From Liriodendron chinense (taxonomy: Eukaryota > Streptophyta > Magnoliopsida > Magnoliales > Magnoliaceae): a DNA stretch of 64,000 bases. Position 1 is the stretch's first letter. Each line of letters opens with the position of its first letter. Made by a program: the position numbers and the translations under genes. The DNA is taken from positions 39,704 to 103,703 of the forward strand of contig PVNU02002791.1 in the NCBI GenBank assembly GCA_003013855.2. Reading direction: 5' to 3'. Below are positions 1-11,401 of this stretch, piece after piece. The notes beneath the pieces are model-generated. The model saw nothing but the letters and a program-made list of their open reading frames with translations, was not told the DNA's origin and did no database searches.

Positions 1-289
1 CACCCCATACGGGACCCATTTCTAAGTGTTTGCATAACATAGAAATTATATCAGACATTTTAGAATTTCATTGTAGTGGGCCTCGGTCATTGCAACAAGT
101 AATTAGTTGGTGCTTTGCACTTCGCTAGGACCTAGTAGGGGTGGTTGCTTGCTACCATGTAAAGCTCTCGAATCAACCAGTCTCTTTTATGAGTTGATAA
201 ATTGGAAGCTTTTCAGCTTTCTCCTTCCAAATTTCAAACCTGTAGAAGTTGCTTAATGATGTAGAACGGGTCGTAGATTCATTCATGTC

Positions 290-890
290 TCAGATGGACA
301 GAACGAAGGAGCCCAAGAGAAATCGAAAAAATTCAGCATAGTTTGACCGGTCAAATGATCGAAATATTGCCAGAAATTTCAGAAATTCCAGACTGGTCTC
401 TGGACAATTTTTGGCCTTTTCGACCGGTCAAAATTCCTGGTTGACCAATCGAAATATTCAAATAATTAAGCTGAAGTCTCTGGACAGTTTTTGGCATTTT
501 CAACCGATCGACTGATTGGGTCGACCGGTCGACGCTCAGTTCAACCTGTTGAATCAACCGGTTGACGGATGATAGAGTGGTGCGTTTTTCCAGTTTTCTT
601 TCCTTATTTGTTTAGGACTCGCTTAGTTGCATTTTATGGTTTGTTTTAGGATATATAAGCATGTTAAACTCATTTTTCATTAATGCTACTATTATTCTTC
701 AATAAAATTCTGATTTTTATCTATTTTCTTGTGGATTTGAGATTTTCTCGTGTATTCAAGAGGGTCTTGTGGATTCAAGGTGTTTATCGATTGAGGAAGA
801 CGGTGATCATCCTCATCACGTCCTTCCCTGTGTCACTTAATATAGTTAAAGCGCTACTCTATATAACATGAGCAACCAGGGGGAAGCTTT
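290..890 (+). repeat. LTR-like retrotransposon remnant
   Basis: The stretch has short internally repeated motifs around GACCGGTC, then a TATA-like TATATAAG near 652 and an AT-rich leader reading into a GTGGATTCAAGG motif. That order resembles the U3-R-U5 part of a plant copia-type LTR. No coding domain adjoins it and no terminal TG/CA pair with a target duplication was found. The same sequence recurs near 58515-59095. A second, different LTR-like remnant with the same style of ending lies at 2640-3200. The call rests on overall style, so confidence is low. Confidence 0.35.
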
Positions 891-1137
891 TTCCCGCAAT
901 TAGTTTTTGAGGTGCTTATAACTTTGCATTATTTGAGGACATGTGAAGGGTTTTTTAAGTAAGAAAAGGTATTTTTAAGAAATCTAAAATGACTCCAGCT
1001 ATCTGCTTAACAACACGTGGTTGTGATTTTGCCCACTTCCCAAGAAAAGGGGGCGATGTAGATTTTACCAGCTCCCTTAAACAGCAGTTATCCCTCTACT
1101 AGGACACGTCATATAGGAAATGGGTGCAACACCCAAA

Positions 1138-1610
1138 CTCTATGGGGTGCAACATGTTATTTGTGTGACACATCCATCAGATGCATTCACTCATGTTCAC
1201 CGTTCATCCCAAAACACAGCTTGATCTAGAACTCAGGTGAACCACAATACAAGGAACAATTTCAAAGTATACACAAAACCTCTTGAATTCATGCAGTGTG
1301 TCCATCTGACTTTTAGATTACTCTGATTTTTTAAGAATGTCTTCATCTGGATGAGTCTTATCAGTGGAATTGGTAGAATATTAACAGTATTTTGGGTCCC
1401 ACATACAAACCCATGATTGGTGTCCCATTCCATCTTTCCCTGTGGTATGGCACACCTGAGTTGTGGACTGGGCAGATATTTTGCCTCAAGGCTTAATATT
1501 GAGGGACGCACCTGATGGACAGAGTGGATGTCGCATACACACAGAAGGTGAGCCCCTCATCGCTCCAGTGTTGTACCTGCTGCATACAAAAAGGTCTTGG
1601 AGGATTCCGG
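1138..1610. mobile_element. MITE-like element with degenerate inverted ends
   Basis: The left end (GACACATCCATCAGATGC) and the reverse complement of the right end (GACATCCACTCTGTCCATCAG) are similar, giving a non-autonomous element of about 470 bp with no coding capacity. The counterpart in the right direct repeat is at about 59361-59838. It resembles the other CCGTCCATC-type elements in this window but is more diverged. Confidence 0.4.
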
Positions 1611-2306
1611 TCCTTTAAATTCCTCTAATTCACGTCCCAACTCTGTAGCTCCCACTTTCTACAACTGTTTCTCCTTCCCTCTCCCGCAACCTCTTCCTCT
1701 CTTTTCCCGTGCATTGCACGTGCCATGTACACTAATACACGTAACTGCCGTAATCAACAATGTACTCACAGATTTCACAAAATACCAAAGCATTCTCCTT
1801 TTTATGAAATATTATTGACTGACGAATTATCGAGTACTCTTTAAATTGTTGTTTTTGGAATATCTACATCTGTAAACCTTAATCTATTGTTGCAGCATCA
1901 GTTTCTGTCAATCCCTGATTCTTGCATTGGCTTTTCTTTGTGAAAGAGATCTACTGCTTTTCTTGCCTCATGTCACTTGCTGGGGAACTTTTTACTGCTT
2001 GTAAGAAAATTTAGGGAAGCAAGACATACAAGAACTACTAGGCCAGACTGTAAAATGGTTGGCTGCAAAAAGCAGGGCAGATGTTTTCTGAAACAGACAA
2101 GAACCTACTAAGAACATAGCAGACACAAGGGGGCATGCCTTATTAGAGGTCTGGTAAGGGCCGGAGATCACTGTCTCAGAATATGACTTGCTCCTGGCCT
2201 AAACTGAACTAAAAACCAACCGGAGCTGCCAGAACTGAATCGTATTGGATGAAATGAAAACCAAAGAGATATGGTCTGAGCGAGTTTTGATTCCATGCTG
2301 ATGTAG

Positions 2307-2629
2307 TGTTGGTTTGTCCCACATCAGTTGGGAGGGGGGTGGAGTTTGTCTTCATATATCCTGGGTTACTCCATCTAATAGATTAGCCTTTTGTGTGCGA
2401 CACAGCAGTGGTATCAAAGCCTAGGTTATCCGCCAGGTCGATGCCCTAGGCACACATAAGCGGGAGGAGAGGGAGGCCCCCGTGCATGCGTGTTGCACGC
2501 CCCAAGTTCCGTTGTGGGGAGGGGGATTGTTGGTTTGTCCCATATCGGTTGGGAGGGGAGCGGAGTTTGTCTTCATATATCCTGGGGTTACTCCACCTAA
2601 TAGGTTAGCCTTTTGGGTGTGACACAACA
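2307..2629 (+). mobile_element. TRIM element, complete, TSD TGTAG
   Basis: Two direct repeats of about 101 bp (2307-2407 and 2528-2629) both begin TGTTGGTTTGTCCC and end in CA. Right after the first lies a primer-binding site TGGTATCAAAGC (2409-2420), close to the initiator-Met tRNA complement. A purine-rich tract (GTGGGGAGGGGGA) precedes the second. The 5-bp sequence TGTAG flanks both sides (2302-2306, 2630-2634). This is the exact layout of a terminal-repeat retrotransposon in miniature. No protein is encoded. Confidence 0.9.
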
Positions 2630-2639
2630 TGTAGAATAG

Positions 2640-3200
2640 GTGGCAGATGACTTCATGAATGGCCAGGATCGAAAGAAAACCGGTCCAGAAAGCTCGATCC
2701 AGGGCCAAAAAAGCCTGAACACGCACTATAGCTCCGATGGCGATAACTTTGAAGGCGGTTATCCGTTTCATGTGTGTATAATATGTCGTCGGAAAGCTAT
2801 CGACGCGCTCTATATTCTGGTCAACCACCCAACTTTCATTAGCCCCCAAACGGCTTTGCAAAATTTAATCATTTTAGGTGTCAAATTTGGGGTTTTAAGA
2901 GTCTAGGTCCAGTCCAATGTCTGTCTTAGTCATCTAAGAGTCTTTTATGAGTTCGGGTAGGATTGTCTTTTATTATTTTTTACTATTTTGGGAAAGCTTC
3001 CTAGTTTGAGCTGGATTAGAAGTCTAGGGTCTACTTTGCTTATATAAGGCCATCAAGTATGTTGTAGACATCATTTCTCATCAATAATATTAATTTTATT
3101 TCTCATTTATAGATATTTTTCTGTCTCCCTGTGGATTCAAGGATTATCCTTTGGAAGAAGACAGTGGTCTCTTCTGTTTAATCCGTGCACCCTCTACACT
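2640..3200 (+). repeat. LTR-like remnant
   Basis: The 560-bp segment has a TATATAAGGCC promoter-like stretch near 3041, an AT-rich leader with CATCAATAATATTAATTTTATTTC, and ends near GTGGATTCAAGGATTATCC. It resembles the regulatory half of a copia-type LTR. No partner LTR or coding sequence adjoins it, so it would be a solo or broken LTR. The same sequence is at about 60870-61420. Confidence 0.35.
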
Positions 3201-3899
3201 ACACACTCCTTAAAGAATGTGTGCCTCTAACAAAAACTAGGATGATTATTCCTCTACAAAGAATTTGATAGGGGACAAGCTTATATTCATACAGCAGTGA
3301 GATAAGCCCCTTGTAGATGTGTTTAACACCGTCATCATTCATTTGAGATGGTTTGACAGATTTCTTTGTAAAGAAGAGAATGCACCTCAAAGTCATCGTA
3401 ACTCTAATCAGCCTCAACTTCCACGTGGTATTACTGGTATTTTTTTGGAGAAGCCTGGTATCTTTGGTTGTCAGTTTGTAAAATGCTACCCATGTTTCGG
3501 TGACAACTGATACAATTGGGGTGCCATCTCACAAAAATCTTCCGAATTGGAAGATCCTGGCCATCCAATATTTTGCCTTTTTTCAGTTGAAGTGTGGATC
3601 ACTGCTGTACTTCTTTTCTTAATAGTCTATTTTCAGGCCACCCATGGAAGGGTTAAGATCATCCCACTGCCTGTCCACTGTGTTCCATCATATACATGGC
3701 CTCGAATATCAAACCATGGGTCCAACTAGTAGAAACTAAGAACCTGAGGATACAATCATACAGCTCCTAGTTCTTGGACAGATTCCTGCATGCATCTAGC
3801 AAGATTGGAACATTCCAAGTTCTTTTGCGCGATCAAACACTGTTTGAAATAGGATTTTCTTCCTGCCAAACAGAACTGAATCATATGTATCCTTTGCAG

Positions 3900-6800
3900 G
3901 CAAAAGCAGGGGCTGGGTCCGCAACACTATCAATGGTCAGTCCCTTTTACATAGTCATTTGCTCCATTTACCTTCTACATCACAAAAACAGATTCCTAAA
4001 TGATTAGAAAAACTACAGGCATATGCTGCAGCTAAATTTGCGGATGCATGTTTGCGCGGCTTGCGAGGTGATGCCGGCATTGTTGAATGTTCGTTTGTGG
4101 CTTCTCAGGTCTATTTCACTACTAGCATTGGATCTAATTTGTGTTTTCTGCTCTTACTACTTGTTCTACTATTCATACTGCTGCTCTCACTTCTTGTTTA
4201 GGAGTTTTGTAAAAGCATCCTTTTTTGTTACAGGTCACAGAGCTTCCTTTCTTTGCATCCAAAGTACGACTGGGCCGCAGTGGAGCAGAGGAGATCTACC
4301 CTCTAGGTCCACTGAATGAGTACGAGAGGTTCGTAAACATAATTCAAGTGCTCTAATATTATTAGCATTGTTATTGTCATCGTCATCTTCATCATCATCA
4401 TTAAGCATGGGTATCAAGGATTTAAAACACACAGACTTGGGCTGATTTGTCTGGTCTTGAGTTGAGTCACAATTAGCCCAAGTTGGGGGTGTGTGAATCG
4501 GCCTGACTCTACTTAGTTGGGGATGACTTGTGGTCTCGAATAGATTGGGTCGACCAAATCTGAGTTGACTCAGATGAGTTGCATCCAACTTGTCCTGCTT
4601 TTCAATCCACAATGGGTGTGGATGTTGATCCTGACATATGGGTATGGGTACTTAGAGAAGCCAACCTCCAAAACAGAGTAAGGGGTGCATCTACATGTTG
4701 TTTATTCTTTATCAATCCCAATATTAGCTTTGGGAAGTTCTCAGAGGTTCTATATGAACCTTGAGCCCTTGAGCCATGAGTTTCAACTAGTGGTTCCTAT
4801 GGATTGGTGATCCTGGCTCTACATGTGATGGGTCCCACTATTGATGGGCGAACCCAAAACTCTAACCCTCCATTCTGCAAATCAATGGTTAAGAACAAAA
4901 TATATCAACAGTCCACATTTGCCTCAGTCTGGAAGGTTTTTGAGGGATGACTTATCCATGTTGGGGGCCATCAGATCAACAGTTCAGATCACCAAGCCAC
5001 AGGGTCCACTTGTCCAGGGTCAAGGCTCGGATACTATGCAGATCCTTTGCTTGAGGTTCATATAGCTTTTCAAGTTCAAGTAGGCCACCAACATAATTCA
5101 TCGAAAAAAGTTGTTAGTCACCAAAAAGTATCAGAAGAAAATAATATATGCAGAAGCATAGGCCCATTTGGATTTGCTGAAACATAATTGAGGAAATGCC
5201 ATTTGCAGACCCTGGAAAAATGGCCCCTTTTCATTTTCTTGTCAATGCTTTTTTTTTTTTTTTTGAAACATTAATATTATTAATAAAGACCAGGGGCTGG
5301 AGGAAAAAAAAAAAAACCAGAAGCTAGTATACAGGCATAAAGCAGCTAAAGAGCTAAGATAAGGCTGAGGGATCAGCCGCCCAATCCTGAACAAGGCTGG
5401 CTGCTAGCTTACAAACTTCCAAGGGGCCAAAGGACATGTTTCTGAAGCATCACTGATTCCTTTCCAACCATATTGACCAAATTCCCGCTAGCAAGCATAG
5501 ATGCCAGATTTTCGTACCCGACTTCCCAATGCCCCCCTGCCATGCCATGATAGAAGCATAGAATCGATGGAGCCTGGCAAAACCCATTGGGTGCCAGTCT
5601 TAGAGAGAAAAAATTCCCATATTTTCCTAACATATGAACAGTGAATGAATAAGTGGTTCACTGTTTCGTCATTCCGAAAACATAGGAGACATATTTGGGA
5701 GAATCAATTGTCTTTTGCGCTGGTTATCCACGTTAAGTACCGTGTTTTTGCCCACTAGCCACGCCAGGGCTGCCACTTTAGGAGTTCCATACCTCGAACT
5801 AAAACCAGTGTGGAAAATCGATGTGATATCTGCCACTCCTGAGATCATGTTATAGAAAGACTTCACTGAGAAGCAACCCAAGTTCTCCATAGACCATATC
5901 AAAGAGCCCCTTTCGGAAGGTGATGGGCGAATCTTCCCTAGCATACTCAGCAAGCTCAACAATTTGGCTATGTCCACTTCATCCTAGTTCCTCTTGCATG
6001 GAGGGGTCCACACTTCTCCTCCGATGAATGAGAAACATCTTGCCACTTTGACATTAGCCTCTGATGCGATTCCTGCTAGCCTTGGGAAAACGCCCCTTGG
6101 CTTTCGATCCCTGTCCAAATGTCATCCCAGAATCTAATGTCTTCACCATTGCCCAGAGTAAAGCAGACACCTGCCCATACCTTGTTTTTTTTGTGCGGCC
6201 ACCGATTTCCATGTGAGGCCCTGTATAAAGAGGAGTCTTTTGTCCACCACGCACCTTCTTAAACCCCGTATTTCTTTTCCACCACTGCCGTCCATAAGCT
6301 TTCCTTTTCCACACCAAACCTCCTGACCCATTTCCCGAGAAGTGCTAGGTTCATGTCTCCCAATGCTTGGAATCCAGCACCTCCATGCCTTTTCAGCTTG
6401 CAAACTTAATCCCAGTTCAAGAGATGAAATTTTCTATTGTTGTTCACCCCTTCCTATAGGAAGTCCCGCGGCAATGTTTCCAATCTGTTTAAAATTGATC
6501 CTGGGCACTTAAATAGCGACATGAAGTAAACTGGTAGGTTGGACATTGCCGCTTGAATTAGCGTCAGCCTACCACATAAAGATAGGTGCCTCCTCTTACA
6601 AGAAGATATTTCCGCTGCATCCTTTCTATAACCTGTTCTAGATCTTTTTGACCGCTTGCGAAGACATAAAGGCAAGCCCAAGTGGTGGGGAAAGAGCCTA
6701 CGCAACAACCGAATGTTTTAGCATAAGATCAACTTCAGCTGAAAGACCCACTCCCATCAGTTCACTTTTACAAATGTTGATCTTCAGCCCCGATACTACT

Positions 6801-8745
6801 TGGTAGCATACTATGATGTTTCGAAGATTTTGCACCTTCGATTCCTCAGTCGCGCAAAATAGAAGATTCGTCTGCGTATTGGAGATGGGATATTTGATAT
6901 TGAGAGTTATCCACTCTAAAGCCTTCAATTAGGCCCAACTCCTCTCCTTTAGCTATTAATCTGCTGAGGGCCTCCATGACTACCACAAAAAGGTATGGCA
7001 ATAGCGGATCACCTTGCCACCCCTAGAGGCATTGAAATAGCCATTTGGGAAACCATTCACAAGAACTGACAATTTTGCAGACTTTATACATGATTGGATC
7101 CACGATCTCCATCTTTCCCGACATCCTATACGATGAAGCATGTAGTCTAGGAAGCCCCAGGCCACATGATCAAAAGCCTTCCCTATATCCAATTTGCAAA
7201 CTACCCCTTTAGAGCCTCTTTTGTTACAAGAGTCGATGCATTCATTTGCTATCAAAGCGCTATCCACCATCTGCCGGCCAAAGACAAATGCGCCTTGTGA
7301 TTTAGAAATGACTTGGGAAATGGCTGCTTGAAATCTGGATGCTAATATTTTTGCAAGAATCTTGTATGGCCTGCCCGATAAACTGATTGTCTTGTGGTCA
7401 TTAAGGGATTCTGCCCCCTTATAATTTCCTAGAATTTGAGGAAAAGTGGAAAACAACTCATTTCTCTGCCAAGTGCCCCATATATTAGCCACGCCCCAAC
7501 CATCTTCAAGCGCCTCACATGTGCCACTGTTTATCTTTTAGTGCCTCACATGTGCCAATGTGCCTCCATCCATCTTCAAGTGCCCTACATGTGCCACCAT
7601 TCACTTCAAGCGCCTCGCATGTGCAAATGTGTCTCCATCCATCTTCAAGTACCTCACATATGCTAGTCTGCCACCATCCATCTTCAAGCACCTCACATGT
7701 GCCAATATGCTACATGTGCAACATGTGATGCCACCATCTTCAAGTGCCACCGCCCATCTTCAAGTCCCCTAGGTGTCAATGTGCCATCTTGAAGTGCGCC
7801 AAATGTTGTGCCACATATGCCATTATCCATCTTCATTCTTCACACTCCTCATGTCCCTCCATTCATCTTCAAACACCTCACATGTGCCATGTCCCTCAAA
7901 CCTTCAAACAACCCACATGTAGCACATGTGCCACGTCTTACCACTTATCTTCAATCACCCCACATGCAAAAGTGCGATGAGTCCCACTTCATCTTCAATG
8001 CCCCCCACGTGTGAATTATCCTATCTTCAAGTGCCCCACATGTGCCACACGTGCCAGCATGATACCAAGAACATCTGGTTGAAAAACAATCAAGGTAGCA
8101 GCTTTTCCTCTCCCGCAGTTTCTTGAAAACTGTGGTTGTGGGAAGCATCATTCCCTCCATTTTTATTTCCACAAATCCAAACAGGCCCAGAAAATTTGAA
8201 GATTGGCAATCAGTCAGCATTCAAAAGAGGTCGATTTTCTTTTGTGCAGCAAATGGGCACACCATCAACGAAACTGCATGTAATGGCTTGGACAAGAATG
8301 CTCCATTTAAAGAGCCAGTACAGAATGCAAAGGCTTCTAGTTGACATGTGGTACACATGTGAGATCGTGGCTGTTCATCATGCAAGCCCGACTGTGTGCC
8401 TGGCCCAAATTCAAGCTTATCGGCTCATCAGGTTGGCCAGACTTGCACATTCAGCATGGAGCTCTGGTCAATCTTTTCAAACCTGCATGGTGGGGCCTGT
8501 CTCTTGAACAACAAGAATCTCACATGCACCATGTGGTTTGTTGGAATGTCTGTCCACAAGTAGCCTTTGCGTCACTTATGGTGGTATGACATAGATGATG
8601 ACAGTGATGAACAGTGAGCAGTTCAATTCATACTGAATTCGGAAGCTTTATTGTGTTTTTCATTCTCGGCAGATCTGGCTTGGAGAAGGCGAAGAAAGAG
8701 TTAGCAACAAGCATTGAGAAGGGAATATCTTTTATCAGGAAATGA
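3900..8745 (+). CDS. Peroxisomal malate dehydrogenase, exons 5-8 (5' part beyond window)
   Basis: Four exons of an NAD-malate dehydrogenase of the glyoxysomal/peroxisomal type are colinear with the right-hand gene: 3900-3935 (AKAGAGSATLSM), 4019-4108 (AYAAAKFADACLRGLRGDAG and ten more residues), 4234-4328 (VTELPFFASKVRLGR to NEYE plus two bases) and 8673-8745 (RSGLEKAKKELA to SFIRK and stop). All borders are AG/GT, including a canonical CAG before 4234. The enzyme interconverts malate and oxaloacetate with NAD in peroxisomes, serving fatty-acid beta-oxidation, the glyoxylate cycle and photorespiration. These exons are the C-terminal, dimer-forming part. Exons 1-4 are not in the window; since the direct repeat continues off the left edge they may exist there, so the copy should not be called truncated. 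Intron 7 (4329-8672) is enlarged by a LINE and a minisatellite. A candidate AATAAA lies at 8955-8960. Confidence 0.88.
5249..7492 (-). mobile_element. 5'-truncated L1-type LINE, decayed
   Basis: Reading the minus strand from about 7492 gives reverse-transcriptase motifs of plant L1-type non-LTR elements: PYKILAKILASRFQ, SKSQGAFVFGRQMVDSALIA, VCKLDIGKAFDHVAW, then SGLKINICKSEL, a post-RT region, and a zinc-knuckle-like CLLC...HLFIHC near 5600-5720. The 3' end is an A tract, seen as T at 5249-5264. The reading frame is broken repeatedly: the YADD catalytic box near 6866-6878 is split by a frameshift, and the zinc knuckle is in another frame again. The endonuclease and N-terminal RT are missing, so the insertion is 5'-truncated. 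It lies antisense in MDH intron 7. Confidence 0.88.
7495..8065. repeat. Degenerate minisatellite (CATCTTCAAGTGCC / CACATGTGCC)
   Basis: About 570 bp are built from irregular repeats, some 35-50 bp long, of CATCTTCAAGTGCC followed by CACATGTGCC and variable linkers. At least ten units can be followed by eye and spacing drifts. It begins right at the 5' end of the LINE inside MDH intron 7. Several short ORFs across it translate the repeat and are not proteins. Confidence 0.75.
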
Positions 8746-9275
8746 TCAATGGAGAGAGATGTTTGATGGATCACCTCCTATGCCCCACCATACATTTACT
8801 TTGCAGGCTTCAACTACAGCAAATCCACTAACCACATGTTCTGGTGCTTCATGTGGCTGGTCAGCTCTAAATGGAGCTTACTGAGAATAATTCCTGCCAG
8901 GGGTCATTTGGGCTCTATTGTCTGTATGGTTATGACTGAAATTTCTTCTTTCAAAATAAAGATGGCTCACGATGGATGGCTTCGGGGGCTGTGTTTTGCA
9001 TTTCTGGATATTGATGGCTGGCATTGATTGTTTGCGGAGAATAATTCCTGCATAGACTTCCGCCATCCACCTACCCATGTATAGCTAATTAGACATCACA
9101 GACAACCCGTGTTGCAAGGAGATTCCTGAGGCCTATAGGCCTGCACGCAGCTTTACAATAGCCATAAGCAATGTGATAAATATCAGTGAGACTTTGAAAA
9201 TCTCACAATAATGTCACAAACATCAAGATCTTGGAAGATTTTGAGATATCATGACATTATGGTACTGAAAAATTG

Positions 9276-9309
<34 letters not shown>

Positions 9310-9840
9310 CAGTGGAATAACAAATTTTGAATATTTTTTATTAATTTTACAATAAATATCTATATTTCAGCTAGCTTTCCCCACTAATATCCATAGAGAA
9401 GTCTCAAAACTTCAAAAACTCCCAAGAAATTTCCGGGTGGAGAAATTGCTGGGAATGAGAATTGTCACCATAACACAATACATAGCTTTCGATAAGCAAA
9501 ATGACAAATTTCAAACGATCAAATGGTTCATTTTAAGAGAGTTCCGTGCACGGAACATCTTCATAATGAACTCATTTTGGCATTTGTTCTTGAAAACGAG
9601 TACTGTCAGACCTAGTGTTATTAAGTGAGCCTGGCCAGCCACTTTTGTGCAAGATCTAGGCTGTCCATTTAGTATGACCCATCAAGAATCATATGTGAGG
9701 AAAATGCCCTTTAAACCTTAAATGGGCTGAGATGGGCCAACAGGTTCTTAGACATAACGGACCCCATCTTGCCTTAAACACTTAAATTTTAGACGCGGCC
9801 CAAAAGCTTGCTGGGCCATCCCAGCCATTGACTTCCCTAA
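8746..9840. other. MDH 3' flank; no gene seen
   Basis: The first 200 bases after the MDH stop probably hold the 3' UTR. A TA microsatellite sits at 9279-9307 and a perfect 16-bp palindrome GTTCCGTGCACGGAAC at 9541-9556. I recognise no coding sequence; the stretch ends at the TAA target site of the next element. Confidence 0.6.
9279..9307. repeat. (TA)n microsatellite
   Basis: About 14 uninterrupted TA units in AT-rich intergenic DNA. Confidence 0.95.
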
Positions 9841-10416
9841 GGGCGGTTTGGCACCATGGATTTGGAGAGATTTGAGGGGGTTTCAAATCCTCTCAACTGG
9901 GTTTCGAGGTTTAAAATCCCTTTTATGAGGGGGTTTGAAATCCAGGTAGAAGCTTGGATTACATCTAAAATCCTTCCAAGAGTCACATATGTAACATGTG
10001 TGTCACTAAGCTACTAGTCTATTATTGGGCACATGGCCCATTGATGATATCCCAAAATAATTAGATTATCAACTGCATCACTAAAGTTACTTTAATAGGA
10101 TGATCTGCACCGTCCAAACATTGTCTATGGAAATCAACGATTAAAATTCATAGGTTAGTCACTTTGATGTGATCTTGTGCTTGTGGCCCATCTGAGACTT
10201 GGAATTTCATCATTTTCGACCAAAGTATATATCTCAATAGTCTTATTACGGCCATTGCAGCAACATTACATACATACACTAAGTAGGGATATTAAAGTTG
10301 ACTTAGTAATTAAATTTAAACCCCTGTAAATATCATACTTTTGGATTACAGGGGATTCCAAATCTAGGGTGCCAAATACAACTTCGGGGTTCCAAATCCA
10401 CACTCCAAACATGCCC
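9841..10416. mobile_element. Tourist/Harbinger-like MITE, TSD TAA
   Basis: The left end GGGCGGTTTGGCACC and the reverse complement of the right end GGGCATGTTTGGAGTG form terminal inverted repeats. TAA stands on both sides (9838-9840 and 10417-10419), the 3-bp target duplication typical of PIF/Harbinger elements. There is no coding capacity. The outer edge of the left inverted-repeat arm falls just inside this element. In the right arm (about 44842-45415) both termini of the same element have been lost. Confidence 0.75.
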
Positions 10417-11401
10417 TAAGGTTCACTTTGCAAATATTTCTAGGTCTAGCAATGGGTCTCGCCCGGGCCTGGATTTTGAGCTGGTCGGACTGTTCTAAAT
10501 TCTGATTTTGTTAGGCCGCCCGGCCCATTGCCAGCCTTAGATATTTTGGTTTACTCTATAATGCATGAAGATTTTTAACTTTTGGTTGGTGGCCCACTTG
10601 CAACAAGCTATGTTTTATAGGAAGCGATGGACGGATTGATGGATCTGATCAATAGCAAAGAAGAAATATCCAAAGGGAAGATTAAACCCATGAAACATGT
10701 ACCGTTTGATTTCGCAACATTGTCCATGCTACATGATGTAGCTTTGGGGACGTTTTAAAACTAGAAAGCTGGTGTTTCATTTCCGAATCTATACTACTTT
10801 CTCACACTTGGATCTGTTGTCCACATTACAGGTCTTGCCACGGCCCACTAAAGTGTGCCCTTTTTTATTCATGAACGTTGGATCGTCATCACTACCATCA
10901 TTATTCAGTATCATCTAGCTAATATATTTACATGATACATGCTATAAGGCTACTTGATAGAGTAGGATTTCGAATCGAATCTTCTCTTTCCCTCGCGTGG
11001 GTTAGATCGGGCCGTTCATGAGGTTGGCCCAGTGAATGTATGCCTAACCTGGAAATGAGGCTGGTCCAGTCATCAGATGGGCCACTTGTGTACAGAGAAA
11101 ATGGGCAGTTAATACGGGTTGACCACATTCAACACACACACACTGGCTCAGCTAGGGACAGGGCCTGATTTTTGGGCCGTTGAGCCTACATAGTGGGGCC
11201 CATCAAATGAACAGCCCTGGTCGCCCCGCGTAGGATTCGAAATAAGACTCCCGCCATTAGCCTTAGCAGGTCTATGTTTACACAAAAGCTACAGTTAAAG
11301 ACACCAAAACCAACACATCGCAGGGGCCTATTGAGCTAATGGTCCCAGTGGCCCACTAGAGATCACACATATCAGCGACCCACCAATGAACTTTAGATTG
11401 A
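10417..11401. other. RLK pseudogene 3' flank; small TIR element
   Basis: No gene is visible. At about 10438-10546 a ~105-bp element has ends GGTCTAGCAATGGG and, inverted, AAGGCTGGCAATGGGCC, suggesting a tiny hAT-like MITE (counterpart about 44757-44845). The remainder is intergenic sequence shared with the right arm; the bases next to the pseudogene stop would be its 3' UTR. Confidence 0.5.

Larger units (their letters stand above)
1..5778. repeat. Left copy of the 58-kb-spaced direct repeat
   Basis: This stretch matches 58225-64000 in the same orientation almost base for base, with scattered substitutions and one-base indels, several in homopolymers. The match is already under way at base 1, so the repeat extends left of the window. 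It covers the end of MDH intron 4, exons 5-7 and the 3' part of the LINE in intron 7. The homopolymer indels fit either young duplicates or two haplotypes or error-bearing contigs joined in series. Confidence 0.95.

Noticed and set aside
7436..8220. Cluster of overlapping ORFs rich in His, Cys and Pro
   Set aside because: They translate the CATCTTCAAG/CACATGTGCC minisatellite in several frames and have no independent support.
3900..8745. Calling the left MDH copy a truncated pseudogene
   Set aside because: Its exons 5-8 are clean with good splice sites, and the direct repeat continues past base 1, so exons 1-4 may simply be outside the window.
9541..9556. Perfect palindrome GTTCCGTGCACGGAAC
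   Set aside because: A 16-bp palindrome can occur by chance in this length of DNA; no repeat, gene or second site gives it a role.
11210..11290. Possible tRNA-like 3' half (GGATTCGAAAT, GCGGGG)
   Set aside because: No cloverleaf with a matching acceptor stem or anticodon arm could be built, and the mirrored copy differs at the key bases.
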